Assembly (NCBI RefSeq): GCF_011316935.1
Contig: NZ_WLYS01000002.1
Location: 558,001 to 622,000 of the forward strand
DNA: 64,000 bases
Reading direction: 5' to 3'
Source: Sphingobacterium chungjuense
Lineage (GTDB): Bacteria > Bacteroidota > Bacteroidia > Sphingobacteriales > Sphingobacteriaceae
The notes below the pieces were generated by a model. That model was not told the origin of the DNA. It was given only the letters and a program-made list of their open reading frames with translations, and made no database searches. Every line of letters begins with the position of its first letter. The stretch's first letter is position 1. Below are positions 18,066 through 27,704 of the stretch, piece by piece. Position numbers and translations under genes: made by a program.

Positions 18066-19361
18066 ATGATAGCTCAACTCCTATTTGCGATATTATTAGT
18101 TTTTGCGGGATGGTTATTCTACAAAAATTCTTCGAAGATATACCGTAACATTCGTTTAGGTCGATCGGTGAATCGATTCGATTCGCCGGCAGAACGTACC
18201 AAGACTATGTTATTAGTGGCTTTTGGTCAGAAAAAGATGTTCAAAAGGCCGATCCCTGCCCTACTACATCTTTTTGTTTACCTCGGTTTCGTTATTATCA
18301 ATATTGAGATGCTGGAAATCGTGATCGACGGTGTCATCGGGACGCATCGGGTATTTGCCTTCATGGGCGGCTTTTATAACTTTTTAATCTATAGTTTTGA
18401 GTGGTTGGCCCTTTCTGTATTTACGGCTTGTGCGATATTCTTGATACGTCGTAATATTTTACGTGTAAAACGCTTGAATCAGAAAGAGCTCAATAATTGG
18501 CCAAAAACCGACGCAAACCTAATTTTAGTTGCTGAAATTTTGGTGATGGCTGCGTTTCTATTGATGAACGCATCAGATCACAAATTGCAAGGCTTAGGAG
18601 CAGAACATTACACTGTTGCAGGAAGCTTTCCAGTGAGTCAATATCTTACCGGCATCTTACCATCCGACGTGGGTACTTTGATGGTCATGGAGCGTTTCTT
18701 TTGGTGGTTTCATATTATAGGCGTTTTGGCTTTCCTAAACTATCTGCCAATCTCTAAGCACTTACACATTCTACTTGCATTCCCCAATACGTACTTCAGC
18801 AATTTGAAACACAAAGGACAGTTTGATAATATGCCAAGTGTAACCGCGGAGGTAAAAGCGATGTTGGATCCATCATTGCCACCGCCAGACGGTGAAGTCT
18901 CTCGCTTTGGCGTAAAAGATGTGCATGACTTGACTTGGAAAAATTTACTCGATGCCTACACCTGTACAGAATGTGGTCGTTGCACAGCATCATGTCCGGC
19001 AAACATTACGGGCAAGCTGCTTTCCCCACGAAAGATCATGATGGATACACGGGATCGCTTAACGGCTGTCGGCAAAAATATGGATCGCAACAAAGGCGAG
19101 TTTATAGACGATGAACAATCGCTGATTGACACACACATCACTCGCGAAGAGATCTGGGCTTGTACGACCTGTAATGCCTGTGTAGAAGCTTGTCCGGTCA
19201 ATATTGATCCACTACAGATTATTATGGGTTTGCGTCAATACGCTATCATGGAAGAATCCAAAGGGCCTTCCAGCATCAACAACATGCTCGGCAATTTAGA
19301 AAATAATGGTGCACCTTGGAAATATGCACAAGCTGACCGAGCCAACTGGACGAATTCTTAA
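18066..19361 (+). CDS. Membrane-bound iron-sulfur protein (HdrC/GlpC-like, two 4Fe-4S clusters)
   Basis: A 431-residue protein. The N-terminal half has about five hydrophobic segments (starting IAQLLFAILLVFAGWLFY) and histidines typical of a NarI-like quinone/haem domain. The C-terminal half has two 4Fe-4S motifs, CTECGRCTASCP and CTTCNACVEACP. With the CCG-domain protein downstream it probably forms a membrane complex passing electrons between a soluble donor and quinone; donor and product are not evident. I start at ATG 18066 rather than an upstream TTG at 18042. Relatives include the GlpC, LutA/GlcF and HdrC groups. Confidence 0.82.
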   Translation: MIAQLLFAILLVFAGWLFYKNSSKIYRNIRLGRSVNRFDSPAERTKTMLLVAFGQKKMFKRPIPALLHLFVYLGFVIINIEMLEIVIDGVIGTHRVFAFMGGFYNFLIYSFEWLALSVFTACAIFLIRRNILRVKRLNQKELNNWPKTDANLILVAEILVMAAFLLMNASDHKLQGLGAEHYTVAGSFPVSQYLTGILPSDVGTLMVMERFFWWFHIIGVLAFLNYLPISKHLHILLAFPNTYFSNLKHKGQFDNMPSVTAEVKAMLDPSLPPPDGEVSRFGVKDVHDLTWKNLLDAYTCTECGRCTASCPANITGKLLSPRKIMMDTRDRLTAVGKNMDRNKGEFIDDEQSLIDTHITREEIWACTTCNACVEACPVNIDPLQIIMGLRQYAIMEESKGPSSINNMLGNLENNGAPWKYAQADRANWTNS

Positions 19362-19434
19362 TACTAATTCATTAGCGATCATAAAAATAGAAACCGCCTT
19401 AGACGGCTATTCCACCTTTAACGATACAGCATAC

Positions 19435-20229
19435 ATGGAAAATCAACTTCATATACCTACCGCAGCCGAATTACTAGCCAAAGGCGAATCTCCTGACTTA
19501 CTTTTCTGGGTAGGTTGCGCAGGTAGCTTCGATGAACGCGCACAGCGCATTACGCGAGATATCTGTAAAATATTGCATCATGTAGGCATCAAATATGCCA
19601 TATTAGGTACAGAGGAAAGTTGCACTGGTGATCCGGCCAAACGCTCTGGCAATGAGTTTTTATTTCAGATGCAAGCGATGATGAACATTCAAGTGTTGGA
19701 CGGCTATGAGATCAAAAAAATTGTAACGGCTTGTCCGCACTGCTTCAATACGATCAAGAACGAATACCCCGAATTGGGCGGACATTATGAGGTGATTCAT
19801 CATACCCAACTGATTCAATCGCTCATCGATGAGGGGAAACTCAAACCAAATGATGGACATGCTTTTAAAGGCAAGAAGATCACGTACCACGATCCTTGCT
19901 ATTTAGGCCGAGCCAATGAAGTGTATGAAGCTCCGAGAAAAGTATTGGAGACCTTAGATACGGATTTGGTAGAATTAAAGCGATGTCGCAGTAATGGGTT
20001 GTGTTGTGGGGCTGGCGGCGCGCAAATGTTTAAGGAACCAGAAGCGGGCAATAAAGACATCAATTTAGAGCGCATCGAAGATGTAATAGAATCCAAAGCC
20101 GATGTGGTTGCTGCTGCTTGTCCATTCTGTATGACGATGTTGCGCGACGGCGTTAAAATCAAAGAGAAAGAGGATAGCATCCAAGTATTGGATATCGCAG
20201 AAATCACGGTCAAAGCGAACAATATTTAG
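19435..20229 (+). CDS. CCG-domain iron-sulfur protein (HdrB/LutA-like)
   Basis: A 264-residue soluble partner of the preceding membrane protein. Two CCG-type half-modules are visible: WVGCAGSFDE with TACPHCFNTIKNEYPE, then YHDPCYLGRANEVYE with GLCCGAGGAQM and AACPFCMTML. Such modules bind a non-cubane or 4Fe-4S cluster in heterodisulfide reductase and glycolate/lactate oxidases. The ATG at 19435 gives the usual length; longer upstream reading includes 43 residues without family character and overlaps the previous gene. The pair has no HdrA or flavin dehydrogenase neighbour, so the reaction is unknown. Confidence 0.85.
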   Translation: MENQLHIPTAAELLAKGESPDLLFWVGCAGSFDERAQRITRDICKILHHVGIKYAILGTEESCTGDPAKRSGNEFLFQMQAMMNIQVLDGYEIKKIVTACPHCFNTIKNEYPELGGHYEVIHHTQLIQSLIDEGKLKPNDGHAFKGKKITYHDPCYLGRANEVYEAPRKVLETLDTDLVELKRCRSNGLCCGAGGAQMFKEPEAGNKDINLERIEDVIESKADVVAAACPFCMTMLRDGVKIKEKEDSIQVLDIAEITVKANNI

Positions 20230-20320
20230 TTCGAATATTTTTTATGAAGTCCTGTAAGGATATCTTCATTATTATCGCGCTAAAAGACAAGCATTCGGTA
20301 CTATATTAAAAATTTAGCTG

Positions 20321-20328
20321 TAGTTTTG
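20321..20328 (+). promoter_or_regulatory. Possible -7 promoter element of the porin gene
   Basis: TAGTTTTG matches TAnnTTTG exactly, 45 bases upstream of the porin ATG at 20373. No TTG lies at the -33 position. Confidence 0.4.
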
Positions 20329-20372
20329 TACGCTTTACTTATTAAGGCTAGCAGCTTCTATTAGTGGAAATT

Positions 20373-21608
20373 ATGTGGTACCATGCAACCTCTTCTCAAG
20401 GGCGAAAATTTCGCCTCTTATCTCTCTTTATCATTTTTCTCACCAATTTAATAGTACAACCATCAGCTCACGCGCAAGAGCGAGATGACCGTGCAACACT
20501 TGGGAACTTCAAGGGAATCCAGTTCATGAGTCCGGATAGTTTGTTTTATACCAACTTCCGTTTTCGCATGCAAAACAGATTGCGCTATACCAACGTATTG
20601 GATGAGCAAAGTAATAACGAATGGGAAGCGCGCGTGCGCAGGTTGCGATTGCGGATGGATGGCTACATCTATACACCCAAAATATCGTACAGTGTACAAC
20701 TCGCTTTCACACGCGGAGACCAAGATTTTGATGATACTGGAGTGCCTAACATCGTGCGTGACGCTGTGATGTTCTATAATTTTACAGACAATTTCTACGT
20801 TTCCTTCGGACAAAACAAGCTACCCGGAAACCGTCAAAGGGTAAACTCGTCGGGTCAACTACAATTTGCAGAGCGTTCTTTGGTGAATGCTGCCTTTAAT
20901 ATTGATCGTGATTTTAACCTCACGATGCACCTTAATAAGCAGATTAATAATATGCCGGTACACGCCAAGTTTGCGGTTTCGACCGGAGAAGGACGTGTGG
21001 CCGTCACGACCGACGATGGCTTGGCTTATACCGGTCGAGTAGAGTTTTTGCCGTTAGGAGATTTCACCAATGATGGCGACTATTCAGAAGGTGACTTAGA
21101 ACGTGAACCAACGCCGAAATTATCACTTGCTGCCGGATATAGCTACAACGATCGCACCACCAGATCTGGTGGACAAACAGGAAAAATGGTAGTCAACCCG
21201 ATGACGCTAAAAACCGGTTATGCCGATATGATGTTCAAATATACAGGCTGGGCATATATGGCAGAATACATGCGACGCGACGTGGACAATCCACTCAACT
21301 TCTTAGAAAGTGATCCTTTGCAAGCCGTTCACGCTTACAAAGGTTGGGGTATCAATCAGCAACTATCCTACTTGCTGCATCATGGTTATGAGATTGCCAG
21401 CCGATATACGTATGTAAAACCGCATCGCGATATTCAAGCCGTAGAATCACAGACCGAAGTGATTGAACTTGGTCTGACCAAATACTTCAAGGCACACCGA
21501 TTGAAATTCCAAGCAAATGCTTCCTACCTCTTTCGCGATGGCGTGTTCAACAACAGCAACCGCAAAGGAACTTGGGGCGGAACATTTCAAGTCGAGCTGG
21601 GTATCTAA
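20373..21608 (+). CDS. Outer membrane porin, OprO/OprP (phosphate-selective) family
   Basis: A 411-residue barrel protein. Residues 1-36 form a long signal peptide ending QPSAHA before QERDD. The body has alternating strands typical of a porin, with the family-like NEWEARVRRLRLRMDGYIY, then SYSVQLAFTRGDQD and FVSFGQNKLPGNRQRV-type segments. OprO/P relatives take up phosphate or polyphosphate, but substrate cannot be told here, and no pst or phosphatase genes are adjacent. The ATG at 20373 is preferred over an in-frame GTG 9 bases upstream. It follows the Fe-S pair on the same strand with its own likely promoter. Confidence 0.8.
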   Translation: MWYHATSSQGRKFRLLSLFIIFLTNLIVQPSAHAQERDDRATLGNFKGIQFMSPDSLFYTNFRFRMQNRLRYTNVLDEQSNNEWEARVRRLRLRMDGYIYTPKISYSVQLAFTRGDQDFDDTGVPNIVRDAVMFYNFTDNFYVSFGQNKLPGNRQRVNSSGQLQFAERSLVNAAFNIDRDFNLTMHLNKQINNMPVHAKFAVSTGEGRVAVTTDDGLAYTGRVEFLPLGDFTNDGDYSEGDLEREPTPKLSLAAGYSYNDRTTRSGGQTGKMVVNPMTLKTGYADMMFKYTGWAYMAEYMRRDVDNPLNFLESDPLQAVHAYKGWGINQQLSYLLHHGYEIASRYTYVKPHRDIQAVESQTEVIELGLTKYFKAHRLKFQANASYLFRDGVFNNSNRKGTWGGTFQVELGI

Positions 21609-21640
21609 AACGCTAGTGGAAAACGAATGCAGCTAGCTCT

Positions 21641-22963
21641 TTAGTCGGACAATTTATCTATCGAAAGAGATTGCTTTAATTGTCGTAGATCATCGGATGC
21701 TGGTGCTTCAAATACTTCTAAATCGAAGAATTTGATGGCAGCAAACAAATGATCAAAGATATCCGCTAGTGCTTCTTCATAAAATGCCCAACTAGTTCCA
21801 TCCGTAAACATATACAGCTCCAAAGGAAGACCATGTTCCGTAGGTGCAAGTTGGCGAACCATCACCATCGAACTTTGTTGAATACGAGGATGTGCCTTGG
21901 CATAGGCCGAAAGATAAGCGCGAAAAAGACCAATATTCGTCATTCTACGACCATTGACCGGCATACTTTCATCTGGTAAAAACTCCTCATTGTAAGCTTG
22001 GATCTCTCCCAATCGTTGATCAATAAAATCTTGCAATAAGCGAATCTGTCTTAACTGCGCGATTTCTGCATCGTTCACATAGTGAATGGATGAGATTTTA
22101 ACATTTACCGCGCGCTTGATACGTCGACCACCCGATTGCTGCATTCCACGATAATTGGTGAATGACTCGGTGAGCAACGTATGCGTAGGTATAGTCACGA
22201 TCGTGCGGTCGAAATTTCGGATCCGGATATTATTAAGATTGATCTGCAATACATCGCCATCGGCACTATATTTCTTCATTTCGATCCAATCGCCGACGCG
22301 TACCGAATCATTAGCAGAAACCTGAATGCTCGCTACAAAACCGAGGATCGTATCCTTAAATACCAACATCAAAATAGCCGATGCCGCGCCCATTGAGATT
22401 AGAAAATCTCCGGGCGACTTCCCTGTAATCACCGTAAATAAGATCGTTCCACCGATAAAATAAAGTACAATTTGCAAAACCTGTAAATAACTATCCAAAG
22501 GCTTGTCTACAAAACCCGGTCTATCTTTAAATACGTCGCGTCCGGTCTTGAATACTGAGTTAATTAGGCGTAATGCTACAAAGGCTATAATCAGGTTTAG
22601 CGAAGCCTCAAGAAAAGAAAGTGTTGCTGGAAAACCACGAAACACCAAAGGCAAGAAAGCCTGCGTTATCGTTAACAAGATCAATAAACTTAAATTCGAA
22701 AAGAACTTATTTTCCACCAAACGCTCATGCGCCTTTTGTTGCGTGCGCCGCATCATTTTGGAGAAAACTCCTATAATAATATTGCGCACCAAATAGTCCA
22801 CCACAAATAGTACGATGGCCATCGCGATTAATAAAGCGGCGGTAGTAAGAATGTGCGTGAGTTGGCTATTGAGCTGCAAATGAGCTAGCTGTTGGTACGT
22901 CGTATTGTAGATTTGTGTGTTGACCTGTTCGTCAGCCAGAAATTGTTCAATCTTGTCCTTCAT
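21641..22963 (-). CDS. MscS-family mechanosensitive ion channel, YbdG-like
   Basis: A 440-residue inner membrane channel that opens under membrane tension to release solutes after osmotic downshock. About five hydrophobic segments occupy roughly residues 40-220. The MscS core follows: pore helix with MGAASAILMLVFKDTILGFV, then the beta domain with VRVGDWIEMKKYSADGDVLQ. SFTNYRGMQQSGGRRIKRAV is characteristic of the YbdG/MscM subgroup. It is convergent with the porin gene and read in the same direction as the OmpA-like gene, from which a terminator separates it. Confidence 0.92.
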   Translation of the reverse strand: MKDKIEQFLADEQVNTQIYNTTYQQLAHLQLNSQLTHILTTAALLIAMAIVLFVVDYLVRNIIIGVFSKMMRRTQQKAHERLVENKFFSNLSLLILLTITQAFLPLVFRGFPATLSFLEASLNLIIAFVALRLINSVFKTGRDVFKDRPGFVDKPLDSYLQVLQIVLYFIGGTILFTVITGKSPGDFLISMGAASAILMLVFKDTILGFVASIQVSANDSVRVGDWIEMKKYSADGDVLQINLNNIRIRNFDRTIVTIPTHTLLTESFTNYRGMQQSGGRRIKRAVNVKISSIHYVNDAEIAQLRQIRLLQDFIDQRLGEIQAYNEEFLPDESMPVNGRRMTNIGLFRAYLSAYAKAHPRIQQSSMVMVRQLAPTEHGLPLELYMFTDGTSWAFYEEALADIFDHLFAAIKFFDLEVFEAPASDDLRQLKQSLSIDKLSD

Positions 22964-22967
22964 CCTG

Positions 22968-22997
22968 CAAAAATAGGAATCCCAGTCTGGATAACAA
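22968..22997 (-). promoter_or_regulatory. Possible promoter of the mechanosensitive channel gene
   Basis: On the minus strand TTG (22995-22997) is followed by 19 bases and TATTTTTG (22968-22975), a full match to the Bacteroidota TTG-N19-TAnnTTTG pattern. The -7 element ends only 5 bases from the ATG, so the message would be nearly leaderless. The TTG also falls in the U-tract of the neighbouring terminator, so chance is possible. Confidence 0.35.
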
Positions 22998-23039
22998 AAA
23001 ACCCACCATCAAGCCTGTTTTGGCTCGAAGGTGGGTTTC
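22996..23039 (-). terminator. Terminator after the OmpA-family gene
   Basis: On the minus strand AAACCCACC and GGTGGGTTT pair around an inner GAGCC/GGCTT stem, followed by a run of T. It starts 24 bases after the OmpA-like stop. Confidence 0.85.
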
Positions 23040-23063
23040 GTTCATATGATTGAGAGATCTCGC

Positions 23064-23945
23064 TTATTCCTCTCCCGTACTATCTGTTGCTGGAGCTTTG
23101 TCAATCAACTCCATGAACTGATCCAGTTTTGGCGTAATGATAATCTGCGTACGGCGGTTACGTGCTTTACCTTGCGCAGTCGAATTATCAGCGATCGGGT
23201 TATACTCGCCTCGACCACCAGCTGTCATCCGTTTAGGATCTACACCATAGGTGTTTTGTAAAGCTTGCACGACTGATGATGCACGCAATGTACTTAGATC
23301 CCAGTTATTACGAATATTTTTCTGCGTAATAGGATCTGGATCCGTATTACCTTCTATCAATACATCATACTCTCTGTAATCTTGAATGATTTTGGCAATC
23401 TTACTCAAGGTAGCACCTGCTTGATCGGAGATCTCATAACTACCTGAACGATATAACATATTGTCCGCTAGGGAAATATACACAACCCCTTTGAGCACCT
23501 GCACATCGACATCCTTCAATTCTTCTCTGCTCAATGAACGAGTCAAGTTATTCGTCAACACCATGTTAAGCGAGTCGCTCTTGTTTTTGGTGTTTACCAG
23601 ATGCTGAATGTATCGGTTTGAGGCATTGATCTCATCGACCAATTTCGAAATATTAACATTGCCTTGTGTATTTTGGCTAATACTATTATCCAACGTTCCC
23701 TGCAATCTTGCCAACGCTTCTTTCAGCGAAGCATTATTGCGACGCTCTGATTCCAATTGATCTTCTAGACTTTTTACTCGAGCACGCGATTCTGCTAGCT
23801 CAACCTGACTCTGCTGATAACGCTCCCCAAGCGTACGGTGCTCTGCCTCCAATGCGCGATGCACCTTTTTGCTGACTCCACAAGCACTCATCATCATCGT
23901 TCCGATCATTAAGAATGCAAAAGGCCATATCCATTGTTTTTTCAT
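23064..23945 (-). CDS. OmpA/MotB-family peptidoglycan-binding lipoprotein
   Basis: A 293-residue lipoprotein: a hydrophobic signal followed by the lipobox SAC (Cys23, from ATG 23945), a coiled-coil region (about 30-115, rich in Glu/Arg/Gln), then an OmpA C-terminal domain. The domain shows YDVLIEGNTDPD, LSTLRASSVVQAL and RMTAGGRGEYNP with GKARNRRTQI, the peptidoglycan diaminopimelate-binding pattern. It probably tethers the outer membrane to the cell wall. I take ATG 23945; an earlier in-frame start at 23972 adds nine residues that would displace the signal peptide. Confidence 0.9.
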   Translation of the reverse strand: MKKQWIWPFAFLMIGTMMMSACGVSKKVHRALEAEHRTLGERYQQSQVELAESRARVKSLEDQLESERRNNASLKEALARLQGTLDNSISQNTQGNVNISKLVDEINASNRYIQHLVNTKNKSDSLNMVLTNNLTRSLSREELKDVDVQVLKGVVYISLADNMLYRSGSYEISDQAGATLSKIAKIIQDYREYDVLIEGNTDPDPITQKNIRNNWDLSTLRASSVVQALQNTYGVDPKRMTAGGRGEYNPIADNSTAQGKARNRRTQIIITPKLDQFMELIDKAPATDSTGEE

Positions 23946-24121
23946 AGTTGTTTGTTTTAGATCACTTAACACGAATATAGATACTGAGATCGTGCCAAAA
24001 TGCTAAAAAATATTAAATTATTTATCGATCCTAATCCTACGTAAACCGACCTTCCTAGAGTTTTTACCGACAATCCACAGCCATTCACCTAAAAGAACTA
24101 TCAAACATAATGCAGTCGGAG

Positions 24122-24129
24122 TACTTTTG
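24122..24129 (+). promoter_or_regulatory. Possible -7 promoter element of the DUF4342 gene
   Basis: TACTTTTG, an exact TAnnTTTG match, 40 bases before the ATG. No TTG at the -33 position. Confidence 0.4.
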
Positions 24130-24168
24130 ATTATAACAAATAAGTCAACCATTTAAAAAAATACGAAC

Positions 24169-24501
24169 ATGTCTATTAAAGAAACATTTATCATTAACGG
24201 TGAAAACCTATTAAAAAAGATCAAGGATCTGATTGCAGAAGGTAACGTACGCAAGATTTCTATTGCGGATAAGGAAAACAAAGAGATCATCAGCTTTCCG
24301 GTGACCATTGGTGTAGTTGGAATTGTATTAGCACCAATATTTGCCGCAGTGGGTGCCTTAGCAGCGATCCTGACGGAATGTAAAATTACGGTCGAACGCA
24401 CTTCGCCAGCGGAAGAGCCAACATCATCTGCTCCTGCTGAGTCGAGCAGTCCTGTTGAACCAGCGCCTCACACGGACGAACCACAGTCGCCACAGTTTTA
24501 A
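24169..24501 (+). CDS. DUF4342 family protein
   Basis: A 110-residue protein of unknown function. Residues 1-45 resemble the DUF4342 pattern (FIINGENLLKKIKDLIAEGN, then VRKISIADKENKEIISFPV). A hydrophobic, Gly/Ala-rich segment VTIGVVGIVLAPIFAAVGAL follows at about 45-66. The C-terminal 28 residues are a low-complexity tail of Pro, Ser, Glu and Ala. A membrane-interacting role is plausible but unproven. It is a single gene with its own candidate promoter and terminator. Confidence 0.8.
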   Translation: MSIKETFIINGENLLKKIKDLIAEGNVRKISIADKENKEIISFPVTIGVVGIVLAPIFAAVGALAAILTECKITVERTSPAEEPTSSAPAESSSPVEPAPHTDEPQSPQF

Positions 24502-24519
24502 TTTTGACAACTAATTGAG

Positions 24520-24549
24520 AAAAGCCCATGTGTAATACCATGGGCTTTT
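24520..24549 (+). terminator. Terminator after the DUF4342 gene
   Basis: An 11-base perfect stem (24520-24530 with 24539-24549, AAAAGCCCATG, 8-base loop) ending in TTTT. Confidence 0.8.
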
Positions 24550-24583
24550 CCTAATTTCGTACAGATCAAGATCTCAACATGCT

Positions 24584-25162
24584 ATGGATACGACCCTGTA
24601 CATTAAAAATATGGTATGCAATCGCTGTATCATGGTTGTAGAGGAGCACATGAACAAATGGGAATTGCCTGTTTCGCACATTGCGCTTGGCGAAGTCACC
24701 ACGCCAGCTACGATCTCAGCAAGCTTATTAGATACTATTCGCGGCGAATTAGAGGCGTTGGGTTTTGGCCTGATCGACGACAAACGCCAACGAACTGTCG
24801 AGCGTATAAAGACCGCAATCATTGCATTAATTTACCAAAAAGATCTCGACCAGAAGATCAACCTTTCGGCATGGCTTGAGGAAGAAATACATCAGGATTA
24901 CGCGCAATTGTCGGCGTGGTTTTCGGAAAGTGAATCCACTACTATCGAAAAGTTCTTCATTGCACAAAAGATAGAGCGCGTCAAAGAATTACTGCGCTAC
25001 GAAGAACTTACCTTGTCGCAAATCGCCGATCAAATGCATTATTCCAGCGTGGCCTACTTAAGCAATCAATTCAAAAAAGTGACCGGCCTATCCCCTTCTC
25101 AGTACAAACAATCTACCGATAATAGCAGATTGCCACTGGACGCGGTGAAATCTTACAAGTAA
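24584..25162 (+). CDS. AraC-family regulator with N-terminal HMA-like metal-binding domain
   Basis: A 192-residue protein joining a heavy-metal-associated-like domain (about 1-68) to an AraC-type helix-turn-helix domain (about 120-180). The metal site is CNRC at residues 12-15 in the loop after the first strand, exactly where HMA domains hold copper. The HTH part reads LTLSQIADQMHYSSVAYLSN then QFKKVTGLSPSQYKQ. It sits 71 bases upstream of copA on the same strand, so the simplest reading is a copper-responsive activator of copA-copZ that senses metal with its own HMA-like fold. No other sensor domain is present. Copper specificity is inference from the neighbours. Confidence 0.85.
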   Translation: MDTTLYIKNMVCNRCIMVVEEHMNKWELPVSHIALGEVTTPATISASLLDTIRGELEALGFGLIDDKRQRTVERIKTAIIALIYQKDLDQKINLSAWLEEEIHQDYAQLSAWFSESESTTIEKFFIAQKIERVKELLRYEELTLSQIADQMHYSSVAYLSNQFKKVTGLSPSQYKQSTDNSRLPLDAVKSYK

Positions 25163-25233
25163 TAAGCAACAAAACGTAAACTTTCAGCGCCATCTCCTTC
25201 CGATCTTTGTGTAAGCAAACAATCTTTATTGAC

Positions 25234-27663
25234 ATGAAGACGTTAAACAACACATGGAGCAGCATCATTCCTTTAGATAAAAAAAATCTTAAACAAGCGG
25301 ATGAAAAGAATATACAGCAAGCGCTAACACTTGCTGAGATTGCCTCACCTATTAAACTGGACGGCCAAAATCTATTGATTGATAGCGAAGATCGAGATCT
25401 CTTGGTTGAGATTGTTGATCTACTAAAACAAGAAGGCTACGCTCCACATATCCAAAAGCAAGAAATCCCCGTATTGGATATGAACTGTGCATCTTGTGCC
25501 ATCAGCATTCAAAGCATGATGCTGGCGCAACCAGGCGTATTGCAAGCGAGCGTCAATTTTGCCAATACCAGTGCGCAGGTAGAATACCTCCCCAATATGA
25601 TCCAAGAACAAGATCTCCAAAAGGTGATACGATCTATCGGATTTGACCTTCTCTTAGAACCAGCAGCCTCTCGCGAGGAGAAAAAAGACGCCATACAGCA
25701 AGAGCAGTACAGCAAATTAAAACGAAAAACTTTCTTTGCATTAGTACTGGCATTGCCAGTATTCGTATACGGTATGTTTTTCATGCATGCGCCTTACGCC
25801 AATTGGATCATGTTTTCCTTTACAACGCCATTGGTATTTTGGGTAGGTAACGACTTTTTTGTCCACGCTTGGAAACAGGCAAAACATCGTGCGGTCAATA
25901 TGGACACACTGGTGGCATTAAGTACCGGAACGGCTTATGTATTTAGTGTCTTTACCTTATTTTTCCCAGAATTCTGGTTGAAAAGTGGTCTGGAAGCGCA
26001 TGTGTATTTTGAGGCATCGGCAGTAATCATCGCTTTTGTATTGCTAGGGAAGTTATTGGAAGCACGGGCTAAAAGTCACACTTCTGATGCGATCAACAAA
26101 TTGATGAGTATGCAACCCAAGACTGTTATTCGACTAGATGAGCAAGGCGCGCAACAGGAGATCAAGATCGCAGATGTGGTGTTAAATGACCTATTATTAG
26201 TACGTCCAGGAGAAAAGATTCCAGTTGATGGACTCGTGGAGCAAGGCGAATCTTATGTAGATGAAAGTATGCTCAGCGGAGAATCTATTCCCGTATTGAA
26301 AAACAATGGTGAATCTGTGTACGCAGGCACCGTCAATCAGCGTGGTAGTTTTCAGTTTCGAGCTCAAAAAGTGGGTGAAGATACGGTCTTAGCACAAATC
26401 ATTGCGCTCGTACGTAGTGCACAGGGAAGCAAAGCTCCGGTGCAAAAGTTAGTAGACAAAATTGCTGGCATTTTTGTTCCGATCGTCATTGCCATTGCAC
26501 TACTAAGTATGCTAATCTGGTTTGTATTTAGCGGCGAACATTGGTTGACACAAGGCATTATGGCATTTGTAACGGTGTTAGTGATCGCTTGTCCATGCGC
26601 ATTGGGTTTGGCCACACCAACGGCCATTATGGTAGGCGTTGGTCGTGCTGCATCGGCTGGGATTCTGATCAAAGATGCTGAAAGTATGGAACGAGCTAAA
26701 GATTTAGATGTACTGGTTTTTGACAAAACAGGTACACTCACCATGGGTCGTCCACAAGTAACGGATCAATATTGGTTGGAGGAAAATAAAACCCATCAAC
26801 AAGTACTTGTAGCCATGGAACGTCTGTCGGAGCATCCACTAGCTGAAGCGATCGTAAGTGCATGGCCAGAATCACCTCAAATGGCTCTAGAGAATTTTGA
26901 AAGCATTACGGGTAAAGGTATTGTGGCCACGTATGAAGGCAAATCGTACTTCGTGGGAAATCAAAAGCTCATGATCAGCAAAGACGTATCGCTTTCTGAT
27001 ATATTACTAGGAAAATCGGCAGAATACGCGCAATCAGGTCGGACTGTTATTTGGTATGCGAGCGAGCAACAGGTATTGGCCTTGATAGCTGTCGCTGATC
27101 CTATTAAAGAGACAACTCCTGACGCTATTACAGCGCTGCGCTACATGGGGATTAAAACGTATATGTTGACGGGTGATAACGAAGCTACAGCAGCGGCGAT
27201 TGCGCGGCAGGCAGGTATTCAATATTTTGAATCAGAGATGCTACCAGAAGACAAAAGTCAATACATCAAAAAGCTACAAGACGAAGGCAACGTTGTAGGC
27301 ATGGTTGGCGACGGTATCAACGATAGTGCGGCACTGGCACAAGCCGACGTGAGCATCGCGATGGGCAGAGGAAGTGATATCGCGATGGATGTGGCCAAGA
27401 TGACCATCATTTCATCGGATTTACAAAAAGTCCCGGTCGCCATTAGGTTATCACAGCTGACTGTCAAAACTATCCGACAGAATCTATTTTGGGCATTTAT
27501 CTACAATGTGATAGGCATTCCGATTGCGGCAGGCATTTTGTACCCTAGTTTTGGATTCTTGCTGAGCCCGATGATTGCCAGTGCGGCCATGGCGTTGAGT
27601 AGCATATCAGTCGTATCAAATAGTTTACGCCTGAAATGGCGAAAAATGGAACGTGCAGCGTAA
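25234..27663 (+). CDS. copA: Copper-exporting P1B-type ATPase
   Basis: An 809-residue inner membrane pump that exports Cu(I) using ATP. The start at 25234 (MKTLNNTW) is preferred over an in-frame start at 25207. One intact HMA domain has CASC at 85-88. Transmembrane helices follow, the ion-path motif is CPC at 453-455, the phosphorylated Asp is D497 in DKTGTLT, and MLTGDN and [10 protein letters not shown] complete the ATPase core. Residues 25-72 look like a second, degenerate HMA fold that lacks Cys-x-x-Cys. The regulator upstream and the HMA chaperone downstream make a compact copper-resistance unit. Confidence 0.95.
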   Translation: MKTLNNTWSSIIPLDKKNLKQADEKNIQQALTLAEIASPIKLDGQNLLIDSEDRDLLVEIVDLLKQEGYAPHIQKQEIPVLDMNCASCAISIQSMMLAQPGVLQASVNFANTSAQVEYLPNMIQEQDLQKVIRSIGFDLLLEPAASREEKKDAIQQEQYSKLKRKTFFALVLALPVFVYGMFFMHAPYANWIMFSFTTPLVFWVGNDFFVHAWKQAKHRAVNMDTLVALSTGTAYVFSVFTLFFPEFWLKSGLEAHVYFEASAVIIAFVLLGKLLEARAKSHTSDAINKLMSMQPKTVIRLDEQGAQQEIKIADVVLNDLLLVRPGEKIPVDGLVEQGESYVDESMLSGESIPVLKNNGESVYAGTVNQRGSFQFRAQKVGEDTVLAQIIALVRSAQGSKAPVQKLVDKIAGIFVPIVIAIALLSMLIWFVFSGEHWLTQGIMAFVTVLVIACPCALGLATPTAIMVGVGRAASAGILIKDAESMERAKDLDVLVFDKTGTLTMGRPQVTDQYWLEENKTHQQVLVAMERLSEHPLAEAIVSAWPESPQMALENFESITGKGIVATYEGKSYFVGNQKLMISKDVSLSDILLGKSAEYAQSGRTVIWYASEQQVLALIAVADPIKETTPDAITALRYMGIKTYMLTGDNEATAAAIARQAGIQYFESEMLPEDKSQYIKKLQDEGNVVGMVGDGINDSAALAQADVSIAMGRGSDIAMDVAKMTIISSDLQKVPVAIRLSQLTVKTIRQNLFWAFIYNVIGIPIAAGILYPSFGFLLSPMIASAAMALSSISVVSNSLRLKWRKMERAA

Positions 27664-27704
27664 CAATAATTCGAATAAATTCGATCATTTAATAAAATTA
27701 TATC

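Noticed and set aside
19306-19434. Earlier start for the CCG-domain protein
   Set aside because: Would overlap the preceding gene by 56 bases and adds 43 residues without family character.
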